A stretch of DNA of 64,000 nucleotides from JBDKLC01 sp040384865 (GCA_040384865.1 JAZKIM010000008.1:1-64000), one strand, 5' to 3'; positions 15,757 to 24,715 are shown, numbered from the stretch's first letter. Translations and numbers: made by a program. Notes: generated from the sequence alone by a model not told the origin.

Positions 15757-18144
15757 TTACTTTACCTTCTGAGCCTCCATCGCCGTCACAGCAGCGTCTT
15801 CAATCTCACAAACTCCTCCCGCACACGCCAGCTCTTTCTTCACATCTGTCTCATCACGTCGCTCAAAGACGACAATCTTAGAGAAGTCGAGGCGCTCATA
15901 CCGCTTGAGAAGTTCATTGTATTGCTTCTCTGTGCATTCTTCGTATGGAGCAAGCTGATATACATGGTTAGAACGAGGAAGGAACGAGAGACCTCCGACG
16001 ATATTCCAATTCTCATAGACCCAACTTGCAACCGCGATCCATTCATCTTCCCCTATGGAAACTGTTACTGATGGATTGTGATGAGTATAGTTTTCCTTTA
16101 CTAACTTCCAAAAATTGAGCTGATCGATAGCTGAAAGTTCACTACTGAACTTAGAATTTTTTGGAGCCTTGACTGGAAAGTCAATTACATATGTCGTAGC
16201 ATTATCTATGGTCTGACCTACTTCTGGACTATACGGAACACCCTGATCCTTCATCATCTTGAAGAGTGCATCTGTTGCTGAAATTCGCACTCGTCGGATG
16301 TAATATTGTGAATGTCGCGCATGCATACCAGACGAACAATCTACGGTCTGCGAAAGGTTTCCTGACGGCTTAACGGTGGTAATAGCCGTCGAAGGATTAA
16401 TGCCGAATCGCTTTGCATAGATAGCGTTCACTCGAACTGTCTCCTCCCGAAGGGCTCGAAGGGTCTTCGCATTTCGAACGGCTGGACAATCCCACATGCC
16501 AGTGATAGACACACCGAGCAATCGTTCTTCTTCGCAATTCTTTTTCCATTCAGGAGAAAGATAGATGAAGTTAGTAAATGTTGCCTGATATGTACCGAGA
16601 ATCGTTGCGATTCTAATCTTTCGCATGAGATCCTTTTCAGTATCTTCATGTCGGGCTACCGCCTCTGAAAGGTTACAAAACTGCTTTGGTCGAAGAATGA
16701 TTTCTCCACAAGGATTCGTACCGAACTTGTCCCACCACCCCTCAGAAACAGCCTTTCGAGACTCTGGGAATGTGTGTTTCAAGCCTGCTCGGTTGAATAT
16801 ACCTCGCTCTCCAGATCCGCTCTTTACGAGAGCTGTCCATTCATCCAAGAACTGTGTATTTGTCGGTTTTGTATTGTAAACAGCAGAGTTGTTTGAAAGC
16901 GACCGCTGAGGTTCTGACATCCAGAACTGACCCTTCTTCGCGTCTCGAACTTCACCATCATTAAGATCAGAAAGAGAAATGAGTGCAGTTCGTCGAACAC
17001 CACCCGACACCACGCCCATACCAATCTGACAGATAATATCGTGCACATCTAAGTTTGAAAGGTGCTGACCTTGTCTTGAAAATATCTTTGCTCGAGTGAA
17101 ATCATGAATCTGTCGAAGAGGATCGGGGCCAGATGACTTTCCACCCGTCGTCTTTAGTCGTGCGCCTGCAGGACGAAGCTTTGAATAATCGATACGAACA
17201 TCATTGCCGCCAAACCACTGCTCCATGGCGAATGAAAATGAGTCTGCCCATCCTTCACGACTGTCTTCGACAACATAGTCAACCACCTTACCTGTCTGAT
17301 ATTTAATCTGCGGGAGCGACTGAGCAGCATAACTTTCAGCTGAGAATCCTACGCCAGCCCCTGACATCGAGAGGAACATGATCTCCGCGAAGTCTTGAAA
17401 AGACTGGGGTGCAGTGAATGAACAGTTATACACACAAGTATGGTTCTTCCGTGCGGCAGGACCAGCAAACTGAAGTGCTCGCATTGACGGCATCGCCTCA
17501 TGAATAAAGATAGCCTTGTCAACTTCCGCATATTCTTTGCTGGTAAGCTTGTCCCCCAAATTTTCTTTCATGAAATCCATATAGCGAGTAACGGTTTCTC
17601 GCCACGTCTCACGTCGTCCTTGTTCCTCGATCCATCGAGAGTAGGTTCGATAGTAGATAAATTCACCGAGAGGGTTTCGGAATGATTTTTTACTTTCAGC
17701 AGCAAGCTTCTTAACATGTTCTGGCACCTCGATGTGCTTTTCACGAATCTTTGCGTGTTCAGCTCGATAAAGGATGTAAGACTTTGCAGTCTTCACATAT
17801 TCACTGAGAATGAGTTCACTCTCAATAGTATCTTGAATACCTTCAACACTTGGAATAAATGTCTTATATTTCTTTGAAATACGGACAAGGTCAGCATAGA
17901 CTTTTGTAGCTACAATTTCAGCCTCCTCGAGAGATCCTTCATTGACCGAAAGCATGGCCTTATGGATAGCATTTACCATTCGATCGAGATCGAAATCGAC
18001 AATCTGACCGCTTCGCTTCATGATTTTCTTGATAAAAAGAGGTTCTCTCTTTTTAACCTCTCTTTCTGGAGCTTTTACAGTCTTCGTGCTGGCCTTTTTG
18101 GCCTTTGCGACAACTTTTTTTGCCGGCTTTTTTGATGGAGACAT
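15757..18144 (-). CDS. adenosylcobalamin-dependent (class II) ribonucleotide reductase with ATP-cone
   Basis: 795 residues from ATG 18144 (MSPSKKPAKK; an upstream in-frame ATG gives 833). After a ~35-residue Lys/Ala-rich extension comes an ATP-cone (IKKIMKRSGQIVDFDLDRMVNAI...), then the catalytic barrel with NHTCVYNCSF, GAGVGFSAES, NPCGEIILRPKQFCNLSE (active-site Cys, Glu and Cys) and VKPSGNLSQTVDCSSGMHARHS. This matches the monomeric RTPR/NrdJ type that uses B12 to make dNTPs without oxygen. The C-terminal CAGGVC is the likely redox-relay Cys pair. No B12 synthesis gene is in the window, so the cofactor is presumably scavenged. Confidence 0.93.
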   Translation of the reverse strand: MSPSKKPAKKVVAKAKKASTKTVKAPEREVKKREPLFIKKIMKRSGQIVDFDLDRMVNAIHKAMLSVNEGSLEEAEIVATKVYADLVRISKKYKTFIPSVEGIQDTIESELILSEYVKTAKSYILYRAEHAKIREKHIEVPEHVKKLAAESKKSFRNPLGEFIYYRTYSRWIEEQGRRETWRETVTRYMDFMKENLGDKLTSKEYAEVDKAIFIHEAMPSMRALQFAGPAARKNHTCVYNCSFTAPQSFQDFAEIMFLSMSGAGVGFSAESYAAQSLPQIKYQTGKVVDYVVEDSREGWADSFSFAMEQWFGGNDVRIDYSKLRPAGARLKTTGGKSSGPDPLRQIHDFTRAKIFSRQGQHLSNLDVHDIICQIGMGVVSGGVRRTALISLSDLNDGEVRDAKKGQFWMSEPQRSLSNNSAVYNTKPTNTQFLDEWTALVKSGSGERGIFNRAGLKHTFPESRKAVSEGWWDKFGTNPCGEIILRPKQFCNLSEAVARHEDTEKDLMRKIRIATILGTYQATFTNFIYLSPEWKKNCEEERLLGVSITGMWDCPAVRNAKTLRALREETVRVNAIYAKRFGINPSTAITTVKPSGNLSQTVDCSSGMHARHSQYYIRRVRISATDALFKMMKDQGVPYSPEVGQTIDNATTYVIDFPVKAPKNSKFSSELSAIDQLNFWKLVKENYTHHNPSVTVSIGEDEWIAVASWVYENWNIVGGLSFLPRSNHVYQLAPYEECTEKQYNELLKRYERLDFSKIVVFERRDETDVKKELACAGGVCEIEDAAVTAMEAQKVK

Positions 18145-18340
18145 AGAACTAATTCGGTTTATATTTGTGCTATTGATAATTCGGCAGATTTCCCTCTCCG
18201 CCGCTTGCTGCAGGTAAAAAATCTTCTTACTTGCTGGAGTCATTCTACTCTTCTTCATCGTTAAACTGTGTGGATAACTCTAAAATAATGTAGATGAAAA
18301 CAGTTTCAAAAAAAAGTAAATGTATGTGCCAAAAGAACAC

Positions 18341-18856
18341 CTAATTTGAAGTGTTTTTGAGGAGATTTTTGTCAAAAATTACACGATCACCTTTTTTGAT
18401 GTTTTGAGCTTCAGCCGTGCCTGCCGAAAGTTCAATAACATAAAGTGCATTTGTGTCTGAGGAGAAAGATTTTGGATAACTTTCTGGGGTAACATTCGAT
18501 ATGACAGTCACAATAGTGTTGTTTTCATCAATCCAAACAATATCAATGGGAAACTTCATATCTTTCATCCAAAAAGAATAGTAGCTAGGTACTGGAAATA
18601 CAAAAAGCATAGCTTCGCCAGGATTAAGTGCAATCCGACCACTCAAACCAAGCCCTTGAAGCTCCTCCGTATCTGCTATTTCTGCTAGAAACTCGCTCTG
18701 ACCGATTTGAACAGGAATGGTCTTATACAAACTCTCAATGAGAGGTATTTGTGGCTCTAAAACAGACTGATTATTGTAACTTACATAAAGGATAACAGCG
18801 ATTCCTGTAAGAAGAATCGCTGTTATATATATCCTTTTGTTTTTTATAAAAAACAA
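18341..18856 (-). CDS. DUF192-family exported protein
   Basis: 171 residues: an N-terminal membrane anchor (about 9-27) followed by a DUF192 domain, recognised by ELQGLGLSGRIALNPGEAMLFVF, YSFWMKDMKFPIDIVWID and VIELSAGTAEAQNIKKGD. The fold is a small beta barrel of unknown function outside the membrane. It lies 25 bp downstream of the Cys-rich LiaI-like gene, probably in the same unit. Confidence 0.88.
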   Translation of the reverse strand: MFFIKNKRIYITAILLTGIAVILYVSYNNQSVLEPQIPLIESLYKTIPVQIGQSEFLAEIADTEELQGLGLSGRIALNPGEAMLFVFPVPSYYSFWMKDMKFPIDIVWIDENNTIVTVISNVTPESYPKSFSSDTNALYVIELSAGTAEAQNIKKGDRVIFDKNLLKNTSN

Positions 18857-18881
18857 GCTGAATGCAAATTAGACGGCTAAA

Positions 18882-19133
18882 CTAGGCTTCGCAAGTTTCG
18901 CACTTACCGTTCTTGCATGCACCTACGCACTTCTCCCTGCAAAGACCATGCCCACAGCATTTTCCACCAACGCAACCCTTACAGTTACAGCCGTCATGAC
19001 GAAGCATAATACTAAGACCAAGAAGAATAATAAAAACAGGCCAAATGATATTCCACTGAATACCATTAAGAAGACCGAAACGATCAAGGAGAAACAAAGT
19101 ACCGACAAAGACAAGGATCAATCCTGCGCGCAT
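18882..19133 (-). CDS. two-helix membrane protein with Cys-rich tail
   Basis: 83 residues. Two membrane helices with the turn RFGLLNGIQWNIIWPVFIILLG resemble the LiaI/LiaF-like (DUF5668) transmembrane domain. The last ~35 residues hold eleven Cys in short CxC, CxxC and CC spacings (CNCKGCVGGKCCGHG...CREKC...CKNGKCETC) plus one His, suggesting metal binding or a metallothionein-like tail at the membrane face. Such a fusion is unusual. Followed by the DUF192 gene. Confidence 0.8.
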   Translation of the reverse strand: MRAGLILVFVGTLFLLDRFGLLNGIQWNIIWPVFIILLGLSIMLRHDGCNCKGCVGGKCCGHGLCREKCVGACKNGKCETCEA

Positions 19134-19209
19134 ATAAAAATTTGCTAATTTGCTAATGAAATTATTATATCATGCAAATTTATTTTAAAAATGATCAATG
19201 TGTGTATAT

Positions 19210-19584
19210 CTAATTTTCTTCCTTCAAATCCAGGCAAACTGAATTCATACAGAATCTTTTTCCACTCGATGAAGGACCATCATTAAATACATGGCCAAGA
19301 TGTGAACCGCAATTGCTGCAGACTGTCTCGGTACGAGTCATACCATGACTCGAATCATCAATCATTTTGACACTTCCGGGAAGAGCTTCGTCAAAACTAG
19401 GCCAGCCTGTTCCAGAATCAAATTTGGCATCAGAAGAAAAAAGTGGCTGACCGCACACGGCGCAATTATATGTTCCCTTTTCCTTCGTGTGAACATACTT
19501 ACCGGTGAATGGCGCTTCTGTACCCTTTTCTCGAGCCACCTTATACAACTCTGGCGGCAACTTATCCTTATATTCATCGTTCAT
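19210..19584 (-). CDS. msrB: peptide-methionine (R)-S-oxide reductase MsrB
   Basis: 124-residue single-domain MsrB that reduces Met-R-sulfoxide in proteins. Zinc Cys pairs are CAVCG and CSNCGSHLGHVF; the catalytic Cys is in RFCMNSVCLDL. GTGWPSF and the N-terminal region binding the sulfoxide are intact. A second Cys right after the catalytic motif (SVC) is slightly unusual. msrA is encoded separately at 48192. Confidence 0.95.
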   Translation of the reverse strand: MNDEYKDKLPPELYKVAREKGTEAPFTGKYVHTKEKGTYNCAVCGQPLFSSDAKFDSGTGWPSFDEALPGSVKMIDDSSHGMTRTETVCSNCGSHLGHVFNDGPSSSGKRFCMNSVCLDLKEEN

Positions 19585-19618
19585 AAGGGTATGCTAGTAA
19601 ATAAATATGAGTTTTTAA

Positions 19619-20227
19619 TTATTTTTCTGAAAGATAAGTATATATTTGTGCTCCGACAACTGCTCCGACAATAGGGCCAATGATGTATGCGAGATTGAAT
19701 GCCCCAATAGTAAATGCAATCGCCGGGTTCAACAATCCACCAACACCAAGAATAGCTGCGAAAGCGCTGCCAATAACAAGAGATCCACCAATGACAATAC
19801 CACTCAAATTTGATGAGACCCGACCGTATACAACAGAGGCAATACCAAAGAGGAAAAAAAGAGCTCCGATAGCCTCACCAAGGGCAACACGTAAATTATT
19901 TGGAATCGATGTCGCGTCCGCCTGCCCAATACCAAAACCATATGCAACCAGTATTGCCAATGCGGCACCAGCAAACTGGCTGATTATATAGAAAACAGCG
20001 GTTCGCCAATGAATTTTCCGAATCGACAATATAGCAATAGTAACAGCTGGATTTAAATGCACCCCGCCGATATGACCGACAGTATAAACAAAGAGACCGA
20101 GAGTAAACGCAGCAAGAAACGGGGTTGATATCGGAAACTGTGCGGCCATAACTGAAAGCATAACAATAAGAGACAATGCGAACGTACCAAAGAATTCAAC
20201 GATAAACGGTTTTATTTGTTTGAGCAT
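19619..20227 (-). CDS. aquaporin/MIP family channel
   Basis: 202 residues from ATG 20227 (MLKQIKPFIVEFFGTFAL). Six membrane helices and two re-entrant NPA motifs: HLNPAVT after helix 2 and LLNPAIAF after helix 5. It would pass water or small neutral solutes. The family length is usually 220-280, so this is a compact member. The upstream DUF5652 gene ends 22 bp away on the same strand. An alternative start at 20284 overlaps that gene and is not favoured. Confidence 0.92.
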   Translation of the reverse strand: MLKQIKPFIVEFFGTFALSLIVMLSVMAAQFPISTPFLAAFTLGLFVYTVGHIGGVHLNPAVTIAILSIRKIHWRTAVFYIISQFAGAALAILVAYGFGIGQADATSIPNNLRVALGEAIGALFFLFGIASVVYGRVSSNLSGIVIGGSLVIGSAFAAILGVGGLLNPAIAFTIGAFNLAYIIGPIVGAVVGAQIYTYLSEK

Positions 20228-20249
20228 AATTGAGTAATTAATGAAGATT

Positions 20250-20525
20250 TTATTTCTGTTCCTGGTTTGGTGTTGATTCCCCAATCTTCTTATGAGAATT
20301 GAATTTCTTCAGCACTACTCCGATGTAAATGAGTTCTAAAATACCCATAGTATTTATGATGAACATGGCCAAGAACCACCATATCTCGTTTCTCTTTGCG
20401 GCATGCCAAAGAGCATATCCCTTCAAGGCGAGAGCTAGTAGAGCAACTAATCCAAAGATTGGACCCCAGACGGCAAGGAAAGGTGTATGCATGCCGTAAC
20501 CGAATGAATTAAAAGAATTCCACAT
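20250..20525 (-). CDS. DUF5652-like small membrane protein
   Basis: 91 residues with two to three membrane helices. The stretch ALALKGYALWHAAKRNEIWWF, followed by an ILELIYIGV helix, matches the DUF5652 pattern common in CPR genomes. A short charged tail follows. Function unknown. Probably co-transcribed with the aquaporin downstream. Confidence 0.75.
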   Translation of the reverse strand: MWNSFNSFGYGMHTPFLAVWGPIFGLVALLALALKGYALWHAAKRNEIWWFLAMFIINTMGILELIYIGVVLKKFNSHKKIGESTPNQEQK

Positions 20526-20654
20526 AGTAAATTAATCTTAAAAATAATGGACATATTATACACCCGCATGTTTATGAAGGAAACGAGGCTTTTAATTAAA
20601 GACCTCGCGACATTCTCCAAAAATTATTTTGAGATTTATGTACATAAGCACCGT

Positions 20655-20690
20655 CCAAACAAAAAAGCCGTAAACGGCCTTTTTGTTTGG
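20655..20690. terminator. terminator after the SWIB gene
   Basis: CCAAACAAAAA-GCCG/CGGC-TTTTTGTTTGG stem with TAAA loop, 19 bp downstream of the SWIB stop on the minus strand. Confidence 0.85.
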
Positions 20691-20708
20691 TATCACTTAT
20701 TGTGGATA

Positions 20709-20966
20709 TTATGAAAGATGCTTTGAAACGAGCTTTGTCATTTCAAACATGTTCACCATAGCCTTTCCACCGAACACTTCCTTTAGGGCAGCGTCAGCAT
20801 TGATGTTTCGCTTGTTCTTTGGATCCTGAAGATCATTCTTCTTGATGTAGACCCAGAGAGCCTTTACTACTTCTGATCGAGGCATTGGACCCTTTCCGAC
20901 AACAACAGCCAATTCAGGGCTGATGTTCATAGGCTTCATAAAAGCTGAATTTGTTTTTGTTGGCAT
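20709..20966 (-). CDS. SWIB/MDM2-domain protein
   Basis: 85 residues consisting almost wholly of a SWIB domain: MNISPELAVVVGKGPMPRSE, then VVKALWVYIKKNDLQDPKNKR, then a C-terminal helix ending FEMTKLVSKHL. SWIB domains are best known from eukaryotic chromatin remodellers and MDM2; in bacteria they occur in Chlamydiae, where one is fused to topoisomerase, and in CPR. A DNA- or protein-interaction role in the nucleoid is plausible. TATAAT lies about 20 nt upstream of ATG. Monocistronic. Confidence 0.9.
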   Translation of the reverse strand: MPTKTNSAFMKPMNISPELAVVVGKGPMPRSEVVKALWVYIKKNDLQDPKNKRNINADAALKEVFGGKAMVNMFEMTKLVSKHLS

Positions 20967-21196
20967 ATCTTATTGATTATTAGTCGGAGCCATTATACCA
21001 GACTTAAGGGTAAACAGGCTACCCCTCCCAAAGAACAACTTATATCGTCTAAAATCCAACCTTTCTTTTGAACTTTTTCTTCTTTAAAACCAAAAGGTGG
21101 ATTACTTGGGTTCGATACTAAGATAGTAAGGTACTGCAAAAGTATTTTGGCGACTTTTCTATAACGTTTGTGAGACATTCGAGTCAACCCTACTTT

Positions 21197-21661
21197 CTAC
21201 TGATCTACTAGACCACCAATATAACTTGCTTCGTAAATACACTGTTCGTTTCTGAAGATTCTCTCGGTTCCAGAGAAGTTATCTACATCACCTACAAGGT
21301 TGTTTTCATATTTCAACTCACCTTTTTCAAACAACACCGGACCGCGATATGGCATATCAACTGTTGTATTCGAGAGCGATTCCATAAGAAAACCATACAC
21401 TTCCTTGTTCGCTCCTTCGTGGACAAGGCCGTAGTAGACCATCATCCAGAGAGGTTTGTCATTCAAAAAGACAACCTCGCGACCACCATATGGTTCACCG
21501 CCAAAATAGTTATCGTGATACTTATACGCACCGCTTTCGTACTCAATAGTAGTAGAACCGTCAGGCTGCTTTTTCTTTATTGAATCGTCACCCGATGCAT
21601 AAGTGGCCTGGCTAGCTTCAAAAATAAAGTTCTTTAAGGCGGTTTTATCAAAAATGCTCAT
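21197..21661 (-). CDS. DUF5680-like protein
   Basis: 154 residues from ATG 21661, picked because TATAAT lies 7 nt upstream. Compact beta-rich protein: YESGAYKYHDNYFGGEPYGGREVVF, WMMVYYGLV and a C-terminal IYEASYIGGLVDQ, the pattern of DUF5680 (small Tyr/Gly-rich fold, often encoded near transcription regulators). No signal peptide. Function unknown. The 230 bp downstream (20967-21196) contain no convincing gene. Confidence 0.75.
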   Translation of the reverse strand: MSIFDKTALKNFIFEASQATYASGDDSIKKKQPDGSTTIEYESGAYKYHDNYFGGEPYGGREVVFLNDKPLWMMVYYGLVHEGANKEVYGFLMESLSNTTVDMPYRGPVLFEKGELKYENNLVGDVDNFSGTERIFRNEQCIYEASYIGGLVDQ

Positions 21662-21832
21662 ACGAATGATTATAGCTTGGTTCAAGCTTTCTAGGTATCC
21701 GGGTCACTCCGGTACTTTTTATTTAATACGGGCATCGTAAGTTCAGTACCAGAGTGGTGGAGCACTGTGAGGTATGTGGGTCAGGGCTAATAATCTAGCT
21801 AATTCCATTAAAACTGGTAAATTGGTAGTGCT

Positions 21833-23023
21833 ATGAGGCTTTTACCAAAAATAATCGAAGATCCCATTGATTTGCTTATGTACACAGAACGGTATATGTG
21901 CACAAAGGATTACCACGCTCTTGCTGATTATAGTGAAGTTTCAAAAGAATATGTTCCTCAGAAAATTGGAAACGGGTTTGAATTACCTTTGTTCAAATTT
22001 CCAATAAATTTGTACGGTGATATTGATTCAATACCTAGTATTTTAAAGGAATATTTTCCGATACATCCTGACACAATCACAGATTTAAAACTAAAAAAGG
22101 AGGATGCAATACAAAACATTAATGTTTTACCAACATCTTCTATGAGAACTGTTCTGGCTAAAATAGAGAATCGAGATATTTTCATTAAACTTAGTATCAA
22201 TAGGTATATAGCGCGTTCGAAAAGGAAATTAACGTCAAAACAAATTAAACACGGATTAGCAGTAACGCTTGATATCAAAGATACACTATCGGAGAAACCC
22301 TCCCAACTTCAAGATTTTGCCTTTTTACCAGAAGTGGCAGGGATGACAATTGCTATAAATGAGGAGGAGATTGGAACTGTGATACGAGAAACTAAGCCTT
22401 ATCCAAAAAGCAAAGCCAATAAAGGATATATTCCATTTTTTGCCCTGTATTCTACAGACATACACAACTCTTCCGATGAACCATTACTTGCTCAGCTCTT
22501 AAAACAGAACAACGCTGATCCTTTGGATTTTACGCTTGAAAAGATAATCGAACCAGTCATTAGGCATTTTAATTATTTTGCTTCTGAAAGAGGGCTTCTA
22601 TTGCAGGCACATGCTCAGAATACATTATTGGAAATTGATTCAGATTTCAAAATCGGAAGAATAATTTATCGTGATTTTGGAGGCACAACAATTGATGGAG
22701 AAGTACGCGCAAACAAAGGACTTTCACGATTTGAAAACTATTCTATTGATAATCAAAATACAGATAGGGTCGATTCAGTCATAGAGTACAGCTTAAGATA
22801 TGATGAATTTATGGCCGCCCACTCATTTGAACTATTAGGGAAAATTCTTGAAAAATATTTTAAATTAGACTTACGAATCTTTAAAGAAAGGATAAAAAAG
22901 ATATTTTCTGACACAGTAACCTGTAAAGATAAATTTCCTAAAGTACAATACTCAATACCAGTAGAATTGTCTGTAGGGAAATTTAAACCATTTATATTAA
23001 AAGAGGTTCCAGATTATAGATAG
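21833..23023 (+). CDS. compact IucA/IucC (NIS siderophore synthetase)-like protein
   Basis: 396 residues. The landmarks of NIS synthetases appear in order: YFPIHPDTITDL (HPWQ-like), NVLPTSSMRTVLA (PTSSxRT, ATP site), IFIKLSINRYIARSKRKLT, HAQNTLLEID (HxQN) and IIYRDFGGT (RDFGG). Family proteins are normally about 580-620 residues; this one lacks the N-terminal ~150 residues with the HPxHK signature, so it is a shortened or diverged member. These enzymes adenylate citrate-type carboxylates and couple them to amines. No siderophore transport genes adjoin, and the gene is AT-rich, so recent transfer is possible. Confidence 0.7.
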   Translation: MRLLPKIIEDPIDLLMYTERYMCTKDYHALADYSEVSKEYVPQKIGNGFELPLFKFPINLYGDIDSIPSILKEYFPIHPDTITDLKLKKEDAIQNINVLPTSSMRTVLAKIENRDIFIKLSINRYIARSKRKLTSKQIKHGLAVTLDIKDTLSEKPSQLQDFAFLPEVAGMTIAINEEEIGTVIRETKPYPKSKANKGYIPFFALYSTDIHNSSDEPLLAQLLKQNNADPLDFTLEKIIEPVIRHFNYFASERGLLLQAHAQNTLLEIDSDFKIGRIIYRDFGGTTIDGEVRANKGLSRFENYSIDNQNTDRVDSVIEYSLRYDEFMAAHSFELLGKILEKYFKLDLRIFKERIKKIFSDTVTCKDKFPKVQYSIPVELSVGKFKPFILKEVPDYR

Positions 23024-23069
23024 GTAAATGGGTCGCCCCACAATCATAAGCCTGTGGGTCATGCCGATA

Positions 23070-23168
23070 CTAAAATTTCTTGATATCCTCATAAAATTTG
23101 TCTGCCTCAGGGTTCCTGTCTATAAATTTTTGATTTCCTTTGATAATTACTGTCGTAAGATTATTCAT
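23070..23168 (-). CDS. possible 32-residue protein coupled to gene 23161
   Basis: ATG 23166-23168 overlaps the stop of the upstream gene in an ATGAATAA arrangement, the usual format of translational coupling. The product (MNNLTTVIIKGNQKF...) is hydrophilic and ends in DIKKF. Too short to assign; could be chance. Confidence 0.35.
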   Translation of the reverse strand: MNNLTTVIIKGNQKFIDRNPEADKFYEDIKKF

Positions 23169-24264
23169 GTTGTCTCTTAATTAAAATTATTTCCATACCA
23201 GGTTCCCACCACGTTTCAAGCTCACCTTCACTAAGATTATCCATTCTGTCTTTTTTATCGACCGTATCGCCAATATTATATAAAAAAGCCTTTATTTCAT
23301 CTTTACCTTTTTGATTAAGATGTGCAATAGAGCCGGCAAAAAGAAAATTATACAAATAGTCAGAGGAGCCTACCTCTAGATAATCACGACCAAATAAGAT
23401 GCCCGCATTCTTTCGTTGTGGATTGGCTTTGAACCATAGGTGACATTCGGCACCTGGGATAAGATAATCACGACTATACTTTTGAGCTATATATTCCAAT
23501 ACTTCGAATATTCTTTTTCCGTGCATTTCAGGTAATTTAACAACAAGAAATTCTGCTTTTTCAAAATCAAAATCAATCATTTCCGGATTTAATATGAGGG
23601 TATTCACAGGGAGAGATGCTGGATCTTTGACATAGGCCTCATAGTCCACATCGCGGGGATTTATGAGAAGAGGATCACTCATTTCAATTCCTGATTCAGG
23701 ATATTTGACATTGATCCATTCCTGAGAGAACTTCCTGGCTTTCAAGAAAACTTGTTCATGAATATCGAATTCCTCTAGTTTTAGAATTATCTCATTCGCT
23801 CGGCTGACATAATCTTTTGCCACGATTTCATCGAGGGTTGCCCAATTTTTCAAATGACCGAAGGTGTCTTTGAGTGCGAACCAGAGATCGCTGAATTCCC
23901 TCTTCTTTTCTTCCGAAAGATTGGATAAGTAGATTTCAGAGCCTCTCTCCTGGCACGAGGAAAGAATCTCTACTATTAGAAGTTTTAGTTTAGTTATCTC
24001 CCCTTCCTCCTGCTCTATTTGTTCTCTTATTTTTAATCTTATTTCGCTTGGCTCTTTTGATAAAGCTTCGATCTCAGCTTCGAAAGCTTCTTTCTCCCCG
24101 GCCTCATCTTTTATCAATTTCTTTATTTCTTCGATTTTTCCTTTAATTGCCGGATTTGTCATGACCACCCCATAAATATGATCTTTTCTAAATTGGTCAA
24201 AGGAGGTAAAAGCCAATGGGTCAGGGCCATTCTCAGATCGGGGAGTAAAGTTGGATTCATTCAC
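23161..24264 (-). CDS. hypothetical protein with central coiled coil
   Basis: 367 residues, acidic. After a low-complexity start, residues about 40-105 form a charged coiled coil (IEEIKKLIKDEAGEKEAFEA and on). The C-terminal half looks globular, with HLWFKANPQRKNAGILFGRDYLEVG and a final WWEPGMEIILIKRQ strand. No family recognised, no membrane segment. AT-rich relative to housekeeping genes and placed at the edge of the accessory island, so probably acquired. Confidence 0.7.
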   Translation of the reverse strand: MNESNFTPRSENGPDPLAFTSFDQFRKDHIYGVVMTNPAIKGKIEEIKKLIKDEAGEKEAFEAEIEALSKEPSEIRLKIREQIEQEEGEITKLKLLIVEILSSCQERGSEIYLSNLSEEKKREFSDLWFALKDTFGHLKNWATLDEIVAKDYVSRANEIILKLEEFDIHEQVFLKARKFSQEWINVKYPESGIEMSDPLLINPRDVDYEAYVKDPASLPVNTLILNPEMIDFDFEKAEFLVVKLPEMHGKRIFEVLEYIAQKYSRDYLIPGAECHLWFKANPQRKNAGILFGRDYLEVGSSDYLYNFLFAGSIAHLNQKGKDEIKAFLYNIGDTVDKKDRMDNLSEGELETWWEPGMEIILIKRQHE

Positions 24265-24404
24265 GGTGTAATTATTTTACTATGAATTTTAAGTCGGAGC
24301 TAATAGCCCAGATATGTATTAATTACAAGCCAAAAGCCTATTTATTATTCTAATTCCACTATTTCGATTTTCGGGTCGGGGTTTGGTTGAGGCAAAATAG
24401 GCAG

Positions 24405-24428
24405 GTTTCTTGAGCTAGCTCAAGAAAC
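24405..24428. repeat. 24-bp perfect palindrome
   Basis: Twelve bases (GTTTCTTGAGCT) followed directly by their reverse complement. Its centre GAGCTAGCTC is shared with the flanks of the tRNA-Ser-like repeats nearby. It has no T tract, so it is more likely a protein-binding or recombination site than a terminator. Confidence 0.7.
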
Positions 24429-24443
24429 TTCGTTACGACCCAC

Positions 24444-24551
24444 GTCGAGCTATCTGTCAATGGCGGAGGCTTTCGCGTTAGAACTTTTGGTGGCATTGCC
24501 CCGTAAGGTCCGTTTGGTGATTTTTATGATGCCACGCCGACATATCTCGAG
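24444..24551 (-). repeat. tRNA-Ser-3'-end-like repeat, copy A
   Basis: A 108-bp element matching copy B at 73 of 108 positions with no gap. Read on the minus strand it contains GTTCTAAC and CCGCCA at the same spacing as GTTCGAAT and CCGCCA in the tRNA-Ser(GGA) gene at 26957, followed by the shared flank TAGCTCGA. It looks like a decayed duplicate of the tRNA 3' end, or an element mimicking it. The remaining sequence of 24265-24726 has no gene I trust. Confidence 0.55.
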
Positions 24552-24654
24552 CAAAGTAAATGAAACAAGATGAGACACAAAAACGTTATGTTTGAATATC
24601 TCATTTTCTAAAAGCCCAAAAACTGAATTTGTTGTAAGATATAGTTCTTTTTGG

Positions 24655-24715
24655 AAAAAAGTGACAAAAGTTACAGTATTTGACGGTGTAACGTTACAGT
24701 TGAGTGTCACTTTTT
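24655..24715 (-). terminator. terminator after the ORF6N gene
   Basis: On the minus strand AAAAAGTGACA and TGTCACTTTTTT arms enclose a smaller palindrome (TGTAACGTTACA at 24687-24698) and end in a T run, 12 bp after the stop. Confidence 0.6.

Noticed and set aside
20993..21187. 64-codon minus-strand frame between the SWIB and DUF5680 genes
   Set aside because: No start signal, Ser/Leu-rich chance composition, no family.
24450..24710. 86-codon minus-strand frame
   Set aside because: It runs through repeat element A and the ORF6N terminator, so it is unlikely to be translated.
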